Shown here: positions 45,369 to 58,115 of the stretch, in pieces
Position numbering within the stretch: position 1 is the first letter of the stretch
Layout of the letters: each line of letters begins with the position of its first letter
DNA from: Cannabis sativa
Lineage: Eukaryota > Streptophyta > Magnoliopsida > Rosales > Cannabaceae
Reading direction: 5' to 3'
Length of the DNA stretch: 64,000 bases
Assembly: GCF_029168945.1 (NCBI RefSeq)
Contig: NC_083610.1
Coordinates: 48,625,429 to 48,689,428 of the forward strand
Notes under the pieces: model-generated
The model's database searches: none
The model's input: the letters and a program-made list of their open reading frames with translations, nothing else
Told to the model about the DNA's origin: nothing
Translations under genes and position numbers: made by a program

Positions 45369-48300
45369 ATGGCGGGGCCGAATATGGATATGTTCGAAGC
45401 TTACTTTAGGAAAGCGGATTTGGATGGCGATGGCAGGATCAGTGGAGCTGAAGCTGTCGCCTTCTTCCAAGGCGCTAATTTGCCCAAACAAGTTCTTGCT
45501 CAGGTTTCTTCTTCTTCGCTTCTCATCCTTAGGTTTTTTGTGTACATATTTTGTGTTACTCATTCTTAGGTAGGGTATAGAATAGATAATACTCAATTGT
45601 CATTGCTGTTTTCGAATTCTGTACCTTGATATCAAAGATTAACAATGGCAGATCTGATTCGATTACTATTAAATATTATTAATGTTATTATTACGATTCT
45701 TCATTTGAGATATTGGCTAACCTAAATACTCTATTTGTATGTGTAGTCGCCGAAAACCGTAGAATTCGATTTGAAGTCTAATATATTATTATTATTATCT
45801 GTTATAGTTTTGTTTTTCTACAAAAGAAGTCTTTCTGAATTAACCATCTTATTGATCTTTATCGCCTTTGAATAACAGAATTTCGAAATTATAGTGCGAT
45901 GTTTATGATTGACAGATATGGATGTATGCTGATCAGACCAAAACTGGTTTTCTTGGCCGCCCAGAATTCTTTAATGCTCTTAGACTTGTGACTGTGGCAC
46001 AAAGTAAGCGAGATTTAACACCTGAAATTGTCAAGGCAGCATTGTTTGGTTCTGCTGCTTCCAAAATCCCTCCCCCACAAATTAATCTACCAGCTTTATC
46101 CGCTCCACAACCAAATGCTCTCACAGCTGCCCCATCCCCCATCCCCCAACAGATGGGATCAGTTGCACCGCCATCGCAAAATTTTGGGTTTAGGGGCCCA
46201 AGTGTTTCTAATGCCAACTTTAACCAGAGCTTTTCCTCCCAGCAAAATCAGTTTGTGAGGCCGCCCCAAGCCATACCTACAAGTACAGGTCGTATGGTGG
46301 CTCCCAATGTCCTGAACTCCAGTACCTCAAATGATTGGCTTGGTGGGAGGTCTGGGGCTCCCCCTACTGGTCCTAGAGGGATAACTCCTGCATCGCCTAC
46401 TATACCCAGATCACAAGCTCTAGTTTCTACGCTTTCCCAACCAGCAGTTACTGACCCAAAAGCACTAGTAGGTTCTGGAAACGGGTTTGCTTCCACTTCA
46501 GGTTTTGGTGGTGATTTTAAAGAAGACTCTTCTAGGTCTCTGTATTCTGCTAATAGTGCTTCTGCCTCATTGGCCGTCATACCAGTTTCTAGTGCACCCC
46601 AGTCTTCCAGTAAAACCAGTTCACTTAATTCATTGCAGGATGCATTTGCCATGCAGCCTGCAGCCAATCAATTCCAGCGGCCACAAGCACCTTTGAACCC
46701 AAGCCAGCAAGCTGTCCCTGGTTCTTCCTCTTTCACATCATCTGGTATTTCAGTTGGAGTGGGAACCACCACTCCAGGAAACTCTCAGCTTCCTTGGCCA
46801 AAGATGAAACCATCTGATGTCCAAAAGTACACTAAAGTGTTTATGGAAGTAGACACTGACAGAGATGGAAGGATCACTGGTGAACAGGCTCGAAATCTAT
46901 TTTTGAGTTGGAGGTTACCAAGAGGTGAATTTATTTTCCCAATTTTATTGCATTGTTTGTTTTGATGTTTATTTTACTCTCATTTTTAACATGGCTTCAT
47001 TGGCTTTACCAGAGGTGTTAAAACAGGTGTGGGATTTATCTGATCAGGACAATGACAGCATGCTTTCGTTGAAGGAGTTTTGCTTTGCTCTTTATTTGAT
47101 GGAACGGTTTAGGGAAGGCCGCCCTCTTCCAGCTGCTCTTCCAAACAATGTATTATTTGATGAGACCTTGTTGTCATTGACAGGTCAACCCAGGGCCCCT
47201 CATGGCAATGCAGCTTGGAGTCCAAGCCCTGGAACTAGTAAGAGTAGTTCTTTATGGACTTGATTTTTCCCTTTCCCCTTCATATGTTTCTTGATAGGAT
47301 TTTTTTGTTTTCTTTTTATGTTTAGGTTTTGGACAGCAGCGACAAGGGATGCCAGGTCCTCAGCCGATGGGGCCTAATGTTAATTTGAGGCCAACAGTGC
47401 AAGAAAATGCTCCTAGGCAAGATGGAGTGCAATCAAATCAGCAAAGTTCAAGAGCATCTGCTTTTGGCGACTTGTTTCCAGATCAACGTGACAATGGGCA
47501 TCAGAGCTCTGCTGTATCAAAACCTGAAGAAACAGCAGCGACTGGGCAAAAGGCATGCCCTTTACTTCATTTATGGCAGCTACTCATTTGCTTGTATGAG
47601 ATTTCATTCTTTTTCCCGGATAATAAGGATTTTGTTTCTTTGATTATTGTAGGTTGAAGAACCAAAGAATGTCATATTGGATTCCAGGGAAAAGATTGAG
47701 TACTACCGCACAAAAATGCAGGAACTTGTGAGTAGCATCCATTCTTAATTTTTTGGCCAAATTGACTCAGTGGCTGTTTGGAGGGTTGAATTAACTTATT
47801 CAGTTTTATATTTCTGTCTAAGAATTAAATCACGTAAATATAGCTTTCACAGACTTGGGTCTGACTTTCTCTGAACTTGTGAAATTTGTCTAGTTTATTA
47901 TTGCTTATAATCTTTGAATCATAAAGTAGAGCTAAACATGGTATTTTTGGGTTGAAACAAACCCTTGTTCTGACTTCAGTTGCTCTATGACGTTTGTTAC
48001 TGTTGCCTGTCATTATCAGTTCTATTTTGGTTCGCCCTTTTTATTTTTCATATGTTATTGTTTATGTTATCTTCTTTTCAGGTTCTATACAAAAGCAGAT
48101 GTGATAATAAATTAAATGAGATTACAGAAAGGGCATCTGCAGATAAGCGTGAGGTACTCTAGAGATCTACTGATTTTTCTAGAAATAGCTTGAGTGGCTG
48201 GCTCGTTTAATTGATGGTTACAATATTTATTGCAGGCTGAGTTGCTGGGGAAGAAATATGAAGAAAAGTACAAGCAAGTGGCAGAGATAGCATCTAAATT

Positions 48301-51241
48301 AACAATCGAGGATGCTACTTTTCGTGATATTCAGGTGATATATTTAGCACCATGAATTTCTATGCTCAATAATGTTTAGCATTGTTTCTTTTGACTAGTT
48401 TCTCCTACTCTCTAAATTCTACTGAGTACTGACATTTTACTGATTTTAAATTAAAGTATTTGTCTTTTGCATGTGGAAGGGTACTCTATTTGCTTCTTAG
48501 TTAGAAGCTACATCTTATTGGTGAATTTTTTTTTATTGGCTACTCACATAGCATAATTACCTTAAAAGAGCTCTCGTATTAATGTGGTTCTCAATTTATT
48601 GGATGTGTCAATTTTTTTTAACATTATGTACTCTTGATGATGTGCTCTTGATTCCCTCCTAGGCAAGAAAAATGGAACTGCATCAAGCAATTGTCAAAAT
48701 GGAACAGGGAGGCAGTGCTGACGGTATCCTTCAGGTAAGCTATGACTAATGAACTGTAGTGGGCTGTTAAAAGTTCTAGATAAAGTATTTTTTACTGACA
48801 AAGCAGTCTTATAGGTCCGTGCTGATCGTATACAAAATGATCTCGAGGAGCTTTTGAAAGCTTTAACTGAACGTTGCAAGAAACATGGATTACATGTTAA
48901 GTCCAGTGCAATAATTGAACTTCCTAAAGGTGCGCATGCCTTTCTCGATGTCTAGTATATGCTGCTAGTACCTTCAACAAATGATCTTTTGTTAGATATA
49001 TAGAGCACAACTTGTATTATTTTTTGGAGTGCGCATGCTGTCTACCTGCTAACGTGCTTACATATTTGTGTATAAATATATGTTCTTCTCCAAGAATATT
49101 TACACCTTTACATATAAATATATATATTAAAGTACCATCTGTTTTAGGATGAGCCTGTATACTGGTTTCAGGTAAACTTAGAGGTACTTACAAATGGTTC
49201 ATTCTTGGAATTTACTTCTTCTTCATGCTTCACAGTAAGCGTTGCCCCTAATTACCATTCCCATTTTCCATTGAGTGGGAGTGGTTTTGAGTATGTGAAA
49301 GTTTCTTGTCAATTGGAAAGACTAGAATTTTGTAACATAATTGCAACATGTTATTTTCTTTTTTATATTGCCTTAACAGTTAACTTAATTGTGTTTCATT
49401 TATGCATTGCTCAAGGCTGGGAACCCGGCATTCAAGAGGGAGCAGCTGTTTGGGATGAGGAATGGGATAAGTTTGAAGATGAAGGTTTGGTCTTTTGTTT
49501 AAATTGTTTTTTGGTCTTCAATAAACAGTGTCAATTTTACAGATACCTTGAAGTAAAGTATTTTTGGAAAGGATGTTGACTGATACTTGTTTATTTATGT
49601 GGAAACAAAAATTCAACTTTCAGGATTTGTGAATGACCTCACAATTGATGTGAAAAATGGGCCTGTTAGTCCAACATCTCAATCAGCTTCTGTTCAGAGG
49701 GAAATACTCTCTGCCGATGGTGCCCTTGAGAATGAATCAATATTGTCCCATAATGAAGATGAATATGCAAGAAGCTTTCATGATAGTCCAGCTGCAGTAG
49801 AAAGTCCGACTCAAGAATTTTCAGACGCTCATTATGGTAAAGGTTCAGAAGCAGATGCAGAAACTCATAGGTAGGGGTTGATTATTTCTTTGTTTATCCT
49901 CTTGAATTTTATCCCTATTTATTAGTCATTGATCATACCATATGATAATGCTGATTTAAAATCTCTTTGGCAGAAGCTTTGATGAATCAACATGGGGTGC
50001 TTTTGACAATAACGATGATGTTGACTCCATTTGGGGATTTGATGCTTCAAAAACCAATGTGAGTCTTTGCTTCTGAAGCACTTTTTTGTTGATACCAAAA
50101 CCAATCTGATTTGTTTCTGTTTAACATTCACCTAAAGGTTTTCTAAATAAGGGTATTTAATTCCCAAAAAGATTTTTTTTTAATATTACTTGAACTTTTG
50201 CATGATATCTTAATGTCAAAAAATGCAATTTTCTTTGAAAAGACATTTAGGATCATATCATACATGAAACCTTTTTTTTTCCTTCAAGAATGTATTTTCC
50301 TTTTAAAGACTTTCTACATCTGGACCTGGAATAGGATTTGCCTACTTCCATTTTGTACCCTATTCCCTGTATTATTATATTGAAGGTTATATCTGGTGCT
50401 TGGAAATTTTCAAGAATCAGTGATTGGGCATGTGGTTAAGCTTATAAATTATCACTAAAATCCATTTATTTACTATTTTTGCCTGGAAAATGGATGTACT
50501 TGAGTCTAAGGCCTAATTGTGATGCAATTGCCTTTAAATGTGCACTATTAAGCTCTAAAAATGGCATTGGTTTAGTTTGCAAAAAAGAATAATGACATTG
50601 GTTTTATACTGCTGTGTCATTTGTTAGAAATATTATCAGACTATTTCATATTTTTCCATAAGCTCAATTCTCTTTTCGGTACTGTCATGTCATCCTTTCT
50701 CCTTCAGGATTTGGAATCTGAGAAGCATAGAGATTTCTTTGGTTCAGACAGTTTTTCAATTGACCCAGTGAGAACGGGATCTCCTAATGCAGAAAGCACC
50801 TTTCAGAGAAAAAGCCCTTTTACTTTTGATGATTCTGTGCCTGGCACACCACTTTCCAGGTTCGGCAACTCACCAAGGTACAGTGAGGCAGGGGATCAGT
50901 ACTTCGACAATTTCTCGAGGTTTGATTCCTTCAGCACACACGATGCCGGATTTTCTTCTCAGCCCGATAAGCTCACTCGATTTGACTCCATAAACAGCTC
51001 GAAAGACTTCGGCCACAATTCCTTCTCGAGGTTCGACTCCATGGGCAGTTCCAGAGATTTTGGTCAGCACCCTCAGAGGTTGACGAGGTTTGACTCCATA
51101 AACAGCACAAAAGACTTTGGCGGAGGCAGCATTAGTGGTGGTGGTGCCTTCTCATTCGATGACACAGATCCATTTGGCTCCTCGGGTCCATTTAAGGTCT
51201 CATCTCCTAAGAAAAGTTCTGATAATTGGAATGCATTCTAG
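45369..51241 (+). CDS. EH-domain protein (EPS15/Pan1-like; AtEH/Pan1 family)
   Basis: Endocytic scaffold of the plasma membrane; plant AtEH/Pan1 proteins belong to the TPLATE complex. Thirteen exons: 45369-45503, 45916-46924, 47013-47237, 47326-47552, 47653-47727, 48082-48153, 48236-48334, 48663-48734, 48815-48929, 49416-49484, 49624-49870, 49974-50058, 50708-51241. All phases agree; total 987 residues. EH domain 1 is at residues 5-95, with EF-hand loop DLDGDGRISGAE. A Q/P/S-rich linker runs to about 335. EH domain 2 is at 338-430 (loops DTDRDGRITGEQ, DQDNDSMLSLKE). A coiled coil follows at about 533-676, then an acidic WDEEWDKFEDE box. The low-complexity tail has repeated RFDS motifs, a DPF motif and a final NAF. 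Intron 4 appears to start with GC (47553-47554). The others are GT-AG. Confidence 0.92.
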
Positions 51242-52471
51242 TTGATCTTCTATTGTTTGTGCTATGCAATTTCCTGATTTTGTTGTGCTAATTAAAGTTC
51301 TTCTTGTATTATTTACTTTGTGTGTTGTTGTATAGCTTGCAATAGTTGAATTAGTTCTACTGTTTTCTTAAAAAAAAAATAGCTCTGTTGTTTTTGCTTG
51401 TATGATCTTTCCTTCATGTACTATCTTCCAAGGTGTGCTGTTTTTCTTTTCTTTTGGCTATGCAAAGATTTATTGAATTTGAAACAAAATATTCAATGAA
51501 TAACTTCTTTTAAATTATGCAGTACGTCTTTTTTAACGTACAAGTACAGTATTTTTGGGGAGCACACTCGAGCTTGAAATTTTAACTACATGTAAATGGT
51601 AACAAAACAATCATAGTCTTATTTCATATTAATTTATCCAAAAAAAAATTACAAGAGTATTTTTTTTTTTTTTTGAAATGGTGCAACTTAAGTATTTAAC
51701 GCCAGTTAGATACCAACAAAATATAAGTATTTAATGCTGTAATACAATTTTTACCATAATTTAAGTAATTTAGCAGCCTAATTTGAAGGAAAAAAAAATT
51801 AGTGACCGCAAATATTGGTCAAATAATATGGGAGGAAAGAAGAAATGAGTGAAAAGGAGAAAAAGAAATAAAATCGAATTGTTTGATAAAGATAAAAAAG
51901 AAAAATATGCTGCCAGACTCACTAATTTTTCTCTTCCAAAGTGGGAAGAAAAATATAGTGTGGAATCCACCCATTTTCCTCCTCCAAATTGAGAAGAAAA
52001 ATAGAGAGAAAAGTCTCAAATAAATAAGTAAAAACCAAATGACTAAATAATTTTACAAAAAAAATATAATATTAATATTTTTAAGAATAATATAATAATT
52101 TTATTACATACCTTCTTTTTTATATACCAAACAACAAAGCAAAAAGGTTTATTAAACAAGATTTTTTTCTAAATATTTTATATTTTATGTTAGGATTTTT
52201 TGTTTCGAAATTCTTAATTGCTGGAGATTGTCTTTTTCTTCTGATTAGGTTGTCGACCCTCCCTGAACTTAAGCATAACTTAATTAGTGTCTATGATTTT
52301 ACTATTGTAATTAAATTTTAACTGTTAGATCAATATAAAAACATACATATGAAATTAATTCATGCATTTAAAATATAAATCATACATACAATAACCATAA
52401 AATAATTATGTTGATAAGAAATTTTGATGACAAATAATAAAAAAACATACAAATTAACATAATTATTATTT
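51242..52471. other. 3' flank of the EH gene and AT-rich intergenic
   Basis: The first 100-200 bases are the likely 3' UTR (ATTAAAG near 51291). The rest is AT-rich with purine/pyrimidine runs. A pair of GGAAGAAAA-like and TTCCTCC-like words near 51835-51990 looks like a short imperfect inverted repeat. No gene. Confidence 0.5.
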
Positions 52472-52850
52472 GGGTAAATACTATTTTAGACCCTGTGTTT
52501 TGCAAAAGTTATAGATTGGACCCTGTGTTTTGTTAAATGACAAAATGGACACTGTATTTTCTAAAATAGTAAAAATAGGACCCTGAGCTTAATTTTTGAC
52601 AACTTTTTTTTTTTTTTTAATACAACCAACTTGAAGGCAATGCTTAATACGAACAGATACAAAAAATACAAACATTTTTGTCATAGCACTTTTAGATCGG
52701 ATTATAATTAAACTTTATTTTGACAAAAAATCAATTCAGGGTCCTATTTGTACTATTTTAGAAAATACAGGGTCCATTTTGTCATTTAACAAAACACAAG
52801 GTCCAATTGGTAACTTTTATAAAACAGAGGGTCCAAAATAGTATTTACCC
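52472..52850. mobile_element. MULE-type MITE, family C (complete)
   Basis: 379 bp. Ends GGGTAAATACTATTTTAGAC / reverse complement, with long internal complementarity (ACCCTGTGTTTTG and CAAAACACAAGGT). Perfect 9-bp duplication TTATTATTT at 52463-52471 and 52851-52859. Shares the GGGTAAATA tip with family A but not the interior. Confidence 0.9.
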
Positions 52851-53029
52851 TTATTATTTACATGTATAAATATAAATGTATAAATCCACATGTCGAGTAA
52901 ACTAACTATTTATTACTATGATTAATCTTGTTTTTGGGGACATAGTTTTGAGTGTCTTTTGTTTAAGTTACTGCAATTAGTCTTATTTTTGTGACGTGAT
53001 TTTGCATTTTTTTTTGTTTCGTTGTTGGT

Positions 53030-53455
53030 TCGTCTTCTTTGTTATTCGTGACTCGCATCAAATCGATGTTAATGGTTAGGAATAACAAGTTTTTTACAGC
53101 TGAAGGAGTTGTTAGTGGTGCAATTACATACCTTGTGCAATAGTTGACTGCTCAAGCTAAGGGGTTGAATGAACCTGCAACAGTTTTTACTGTTGTGTCT
53201 TATGAGCGGTGGAGGAAACTGAATATAAGTGTTCTTATGGCTAATTGTGATACTGTAATCTTTTTTATCTGATTTTTTATTTTTGTTTTTTTTATTAAAT
53301 GATCCTGGAATTAGGCGACCAATATTTTTTTATTCTAATCTTAGTCGTTTTTCCAAGTTCCAAAAGGAGAGATGTCTCAATTGAATTGCAAGCTATTATT
53401 TTAGTTGATGACTATCAATAAAATTGCATAATTTTTTCAAAAAAAAAAAAAAATA
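53030..53455 (+). mobile_element. Short LINE 3' remnant
   Basis: Broken plus-strand frames contain AEGVVSGAITYLVQ and RWRKLNISVLMANCDT, which resemble the region before the LINE RNase H domain (typically RWxxPxxxxxKxNxDA). It ends in an A-rich tail at about 53439-53453. No target duplication identified. Confidence 0.45.
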
Positions 53456-54191
53456 AATATATTTTCATTTCTTTCTTTCTAATTTTTTGTAAAAGATTTA
53501 CATAATAGACCAAAAATTTTAAAAAAATTACAAAAATAAATCATCACATAAAATTTTTAATCTCTACTCTTTGAACTTTTTTATTAAAAAAATATCTCTT
53601 CAGTAAAAATAATAAATCATTTTTGGTTGTTTTATCGTTTATTTATAGTTGCATTATAGTTGTCGTGATGATATTTTTCTGGTTGTTTTATAATTGATTT
53701 ATAGTAGTCGTGAATTTGATTTCATGTTTTTTTTTGTTTTTTGCTAAACAAATGTATTTTTGTAATTTTAAAACTTTAAAAACGCATTTTTATAATTAAA
53801 AATTTTAGGCCTTAAAAAATTATAAATAAAATAGAAAAAAAAGGGTAATTTTGAAAAATTCTTTTTTTTTTTCTTTTCTATCCCTCCTAATTTCCTTCCT
53901 TGCTACTAAATATAATAGGCTAATTTAAATTTTTGACCCCTGAACTTTGACATACACCAAATCATGCCTTCTAAATTTTTCAGATCGTTAAAAATTTCCC
54001 TCGAACTTTTGAGATTGTAGAATTTAAAGACTTTTGTCTAATTTTACTAAAAAATGTATGACATAGATGAAAATTTTGGGAGCACAATTTGATACATGTT
54101 AAAGTTCAGGATGCATGATTTTGTAGATATCAAAATTCGCCATATTAACAAAATTGAATAAAATTAAACAAAAATCCTTAAATCCCTAAGG
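53456..54191. other. AT-rich intergenic, possible fold-back at 53935-54150
   Basis: CCTGAACTTTGACATACACC near 53939 is partly mirrored near 54085-54110 (ATGTTAAAGTTCAGGATGCA), so a small fold-back element may lie here. No gene. Confidence 0.4.
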
Positions 54192-54615
54192 CGTTTGGTA
54201 ATACTTTTTTAATCAATTTTCTATTTTTAAAATTGAAAAAGTGATAGTATTTTTCAAAAATATGTTCTATAAAACTGTTTTTATTTTTTAATTTTTTAAT
54301 TGAGAATTAAAATTTTAAAAATAAAAAAAAAATTACTTTCAATATTTTCTTAATAGTTATTTTTTCTTAATCAATATTTTGAACTCCGACCAGACCCGGA
54401 TCAAAATCCCCTCATGGTCCTGGCGCTGAACTCGGCCTCTGACCCAAACCTGAATCCGACCTCAGATCTAGATTCGACCTAAATAAAATAAAAAATTAAA
54501 AATGAAAATAAATTTTACAGAACAAACTTTTATTTTCTATTTTTAAAATTAAAAAACAAAAGTGGTTACTTTTATTTTGTGATTAAAAATTTAGAAAATA
54601 AAGTGTTACTAAACG
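54192..54615. mobile_element. MITE with CGTTTGGTAA ends
   Basis: Left end CGTTTGGTAATACTTT; the right end is its imperfect reverse complement (CGTTTAGTAACACTTT on the minus strand). Interior A/T-rich with a central GACC/CCGG-rich block (54390-54480). No target duplication I can call with confidence. Confidence 0.55.
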
Positions 54616-54641
54616 ACATCTTAATAATTAAAAAAAAAATA

Positions 54642-54920
54642 GGAAAATTTACAAAAATACTGTAATTTGAGTTAACTTTTACAAAAATACTGTCACACGG
54701 AAAAGTTTTCAAAAATACTGTATTTTTATAAAACACCAGTAAAACACAAAGCAGAACAACTCAAAACAATAGTAGAACAACTACAAAACACCAGTGAAAA
54801 CTTAACACAGTATACTGCAGTATGAAACTTATAAAAAAATACAGTAAAAAAATAAAAAATATCGCCTGATAGTATTTTTGTAAAAAATTAACAAAAGTTA
54901 GTATACCATATAAATTTCCC
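54642..54920. mobile_element. Small fold-back MITE
   Basis: About 279 bp. The left end GGAAAATTTACAAAAATACT and the right end TAGTATACCATATAAATTTCC are roughly complementary, and several ACAAAAATACTGT words occur inside in both orientations. Flanked by A-rich DNA. Confidence 0.5.
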
Positions 54921-55103
54921 AAAAAAAAAAATAATAACCAAAAATGTTCGAATCTTCACTTCTAGTCAAAAATCCTAATAAGCCAACGTTATATTAGTGT
55001 TCATACTGAAACATGGGCTAAGATACAGTCAGTTCGACCCAAGAAACATACTGAGAAAGGAAGCGTGGGAAAATTCTGAGAATAGAAGAGAAGAGAAGAG
55101 AGG

Positions 55104-57087
55104 ATGAAGATGAAGATGAGTGTGTTACTGATTTTCATGCTCTTCTTTCTCTCCGTCGTTACTTGCATCGAAGATAAATGTGCTGCTTGTATTGCTGTTG
55201 CTGTAACCTCAAAATCTCTTTCTCTCTATTCCAAACTTTAGATCCAGAAATGTATTTCACTGAAAACAACTCTTGGCATTCATGATTTTTTTTTTCTTTT
55301 TTGGCAGGAGGAGGTAGAGCGAGGTCTTTCCAATGTAAGATCAACTTGTTTTGTTTCTATGTTTTAAGAAATTGAGCTGGGAAAATTGTTTTGTCTAATG
55401 TAATGGATTCATCAGGAAAAACCAAGGAATCATTTGGATATGAGACACCGTTTGGATTCTAAAGGTCAACGGAGAGGAAAGGTTATTGATTACAGGTATG
55501 GAATGGGATGACTTGACTTCAATCTCTGCAATCAGTATTTGATTTTTATGGGTCAGCCGTTACAGTCAGACTGTAATTTTTCATCATAATCTTGTTGTTT
55601 CAAGAAAACTTATGAAATCTCAGAATGTTTCTAAACCATATGAATTTTCTATAAATTAGAACACAATGGAATGGGATGATTTCAATGTTAGCAATTGTCC
55701 ATAATCTTATTAGATTAGGTCTTCTACTATATGATTGTATGGTCAGACTGGAACTTTTCATTATAAATAATACTACAAAAAATGATAGCTTTGAACACAA
55801 TGCAGATTGAAATATTGAATCAGTATTTATTTAAGTTAATTTTTGAATTAGCTAAACAAATTGTTTTGGAACGATTGTTTTAACAGAATGAGTGAGTTGA
55901 GAGTTGTTGAACTTCTGGATGGCCTTTGTGAAAAGATGCAAGATTACACTCTTAACAAGGTAGCCTATAATGTTCTTTTAGTATCTTTTGGCTTTGCGCT
56001 TTGATCTTTTCAAAAGTCTCTTTCTAAGGCTTTCTTGCTCTTTCATTTGATAGTAAGAAGCTAAAATTGACATTTCTCATCATAAGGTTTGATGACATTC
56101 TTGTTTAACTTCCCATGCCCAGGTTAAGTCAACCAAACATGAGGAGTGGATCAAAGTAGATAACTGGGATAATATCACAAGTAAGTATTTCCTGTTGTTG
56201 CTTCAGTTCGTGACTCTTGCTGCTTTCATTAAATATTCTATTCAATCAAATAGGGAGCATAACAGGAAACTTGCTGTAGAATGAATTTTGGTTTTATTTT
56301 ATTTCCTGGCAATTATTTTTTTCCCCAATTTCTATTAGATAAACAAGAAGCTCGTGCTTATTCAAAAGACATCTCAACCTATTGTGGAAGGTAAGAGGGT
56401 TCCACTTTTGTTTCTGTTATGAACTTGACACTTTTGCCAAAGATGATTAGTATAACCTTTGATTGTGATTCAGGTTACTTGAGGAAACAGAAGACGAGGT
56501 GAGTTAATGCTTTCCCATTCTAAAACTAGAAATTTACTAGATGTTGATTTTATTTGGTTGTTATTGACAGTTGTTCATTTCATTTTATCTCTTATCCATG
56601 TAGTTTTCGGAACTGATAAAGAAAGGATCTGTGAAAGTAGGAGATGTAAGCAAGGTTTTATGTCAAGATCTGAGTCATCATTGTAGCAGAACAAGGTAAG
56701 TTATTCCTTAAGGTCTCGTTTGGATGGCGGGATTGGATTGGATAATTTTTATAATGTAATTTTGTTATCAAGTTAGAGAAGTTAATAAAAAAAATTAATC
56801 CAACAACATAATTAATCCTCATAGTTTGGGATAACTTAATCCCATTAGAATTGATACTTTGCATGAAACCTATATTCTTTTAATTTAGTGTTGGGCCTGT
56901 TGGCAAATGATCAACTCATTCGTTTTTCTACATTTTTTCTCTTATATTTTCAATCCAATCCATCTAATCCAAATGTGACCGACACACACAGAGATTTGGC
57001 TAGCTTCTAATAAATGATCAATCTATGTGCAGCATTGGTTCTTCCAAAGGAGATGACCAGGATGATGAATCAGATGCAGAGCTGTGA
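55104..57087 (+). CDS. Canopy/MSAP-like saposin-fold ER protein (DUF3456)
   Basis: Secretory-pathway protein of the canopy (TLR4-regulator/MIR-interacting saposin-like) family, usually ER-resident; the plant role is poorly known. Nine exons: 55104-55202, 55308-55334, 55416-55495, 55887-55959, 56123-56180, 56339-56390, 56474-56498, 56604-56695, 57033-57087. All introns are GT-AG, phases agree, 186 residues, the usual size of the family. Residues 1-22 are a signal peptide (hydrophobic VLLIFMLFFLSVV). The six family cysteines are visible: KCAAC, GLCEKMQDY, TYCGR, VLCQD and HHC. The acidic tail ends DDESDAEL, only loosely like an ER-retention signal. The start is the first of three ATGs (M-K-M-K-M). 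Introns are short except intron 8, which holds a MITE. Confidence 0.9.
56712..56985. mobile_element. MITE in intron 8 of the canopy-like gene
   Basis: Left end GGTCTCGTTTGGATGGCGGG followed by ATTGGATTGGATAA; the right end TCAATCCAATCCATCTAATCC plus AAATGTGACC is its imperfect reverse complement. It accounts for most of the 337-bp intron (56696-57032). No coding capacity. Confidence 0.7.
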
Positions 57088-57849
57088 GTTTCTCAAACTG
57101 GAGTTGCAGATGGGGCAAAAGGTTATACGATGTCAACTGTGGAATAACTTATGAACAAGTTAGTGGGGAGTTTTATAAAAGCGATTATTAATATGTTAAA
57201 GCTGTGAATTGCATATCAATCCGGTAAATTTTGGTATGCGGATTGAAGTTATGTGATGTACTATTCAAACAAATCTTTTCTTACTACTTGACTCAAATTT
57301 TCTTTATAGAATCACTCCAGCAACTGGGGCCTTTGTTTCTCATTACAGGTATTTGTTAGGGGGGTTTGCGTTCTTGAGAATGGGAATGTAAAATTCTTAA
57401 TGGAAGACTTATGTTTGTGTGGATCAAATTCTTAAGCATATTTTGGGAGTAATTTCAAACTCTTTAAACAATCGGGTTCGAAATTTCCTTAATCTCAAAT
57501 TCTCTCAATTAAAGTTCTACTAAAACACTTACACCGAACACCTCTGGTAGTTTTTTGATAGATTATAAACTAAATAAGAGCTAAGAGAGCTATTGCTGGC
57601 ATAGAAATATAGGAGTGTTTGATTTCATAACTTAAAAATTGTTTTCTTTTTTTAAAAACAAAAAGTTGTTTTTAAAAATTAGTAGAGAGTGTTTGGCTAA
57701 ATTTTTTTAAAAATAATTTCTAAAAAGTGAGTTAAGAAAAACTAAAAATCAGAAAACATCAAAATATTGTTTTGTATTTTCAAAAATAATTTTTTGTCTA
57801 ATATATAAATATATATCTATATATATTTTATATTTTCTCTCACATACAC
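57088..57849. other. 3' flank of the canopy-like gene and AT-rich DNA
   Basis: 3' UTR first, then AT-rich DNA with words such as GTGTTTGATTTCATAAC and GTGTTTGGCTAAAT that resemble MITE ends. I could not bound an element. Confidence 0.45.
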
Positions 57850-58115
57850 GGGTTTGGGGATGGAGTTCGAGGCAGAAGCTGGGTCTGAGGTTCAGGGTCT
57901 GGGATTGGGGTCCATGTCTGGGTCTAAGGTCGGATTTGGGGTCTAGTTCTAGGTTCGAGTCAGGTCCGAGCTTGGGGCTGGGCTAGGGTTTGGGTCATGG
58001 GCCAAGTCCGTGTCCATTTTTGGGTTTGGGGCCAGGTCTCGGGGTCAAGACAGGGGCCAAAGCCGGGTCCAAGGTTTGGGTTTGTAGTCCAGGGTTCGGG
58101 CCCGAGGGCGGATAC
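57850..58115 (+). repeat. Degenerate G-rich (GGGTC/TTTGGGG) repeat
   Basis: Strongly strand-biased stretch with many GGGTCTGG, GGTTTGGGG and AGGTCCGAG words and few C runs on the plus strand. A C-rich counterpart of the same flavour lies inside the MITE at 54390-54480 in the opposite orientation. Non-coding. Confidence 0.6.

Noticed and set aside
45933..46667. Minus-strand frames of 94 and 139 residues opposite the EH gene
   Set aside because: They mirror the P/S/Q-rich linker of the EH protein and have no own features.
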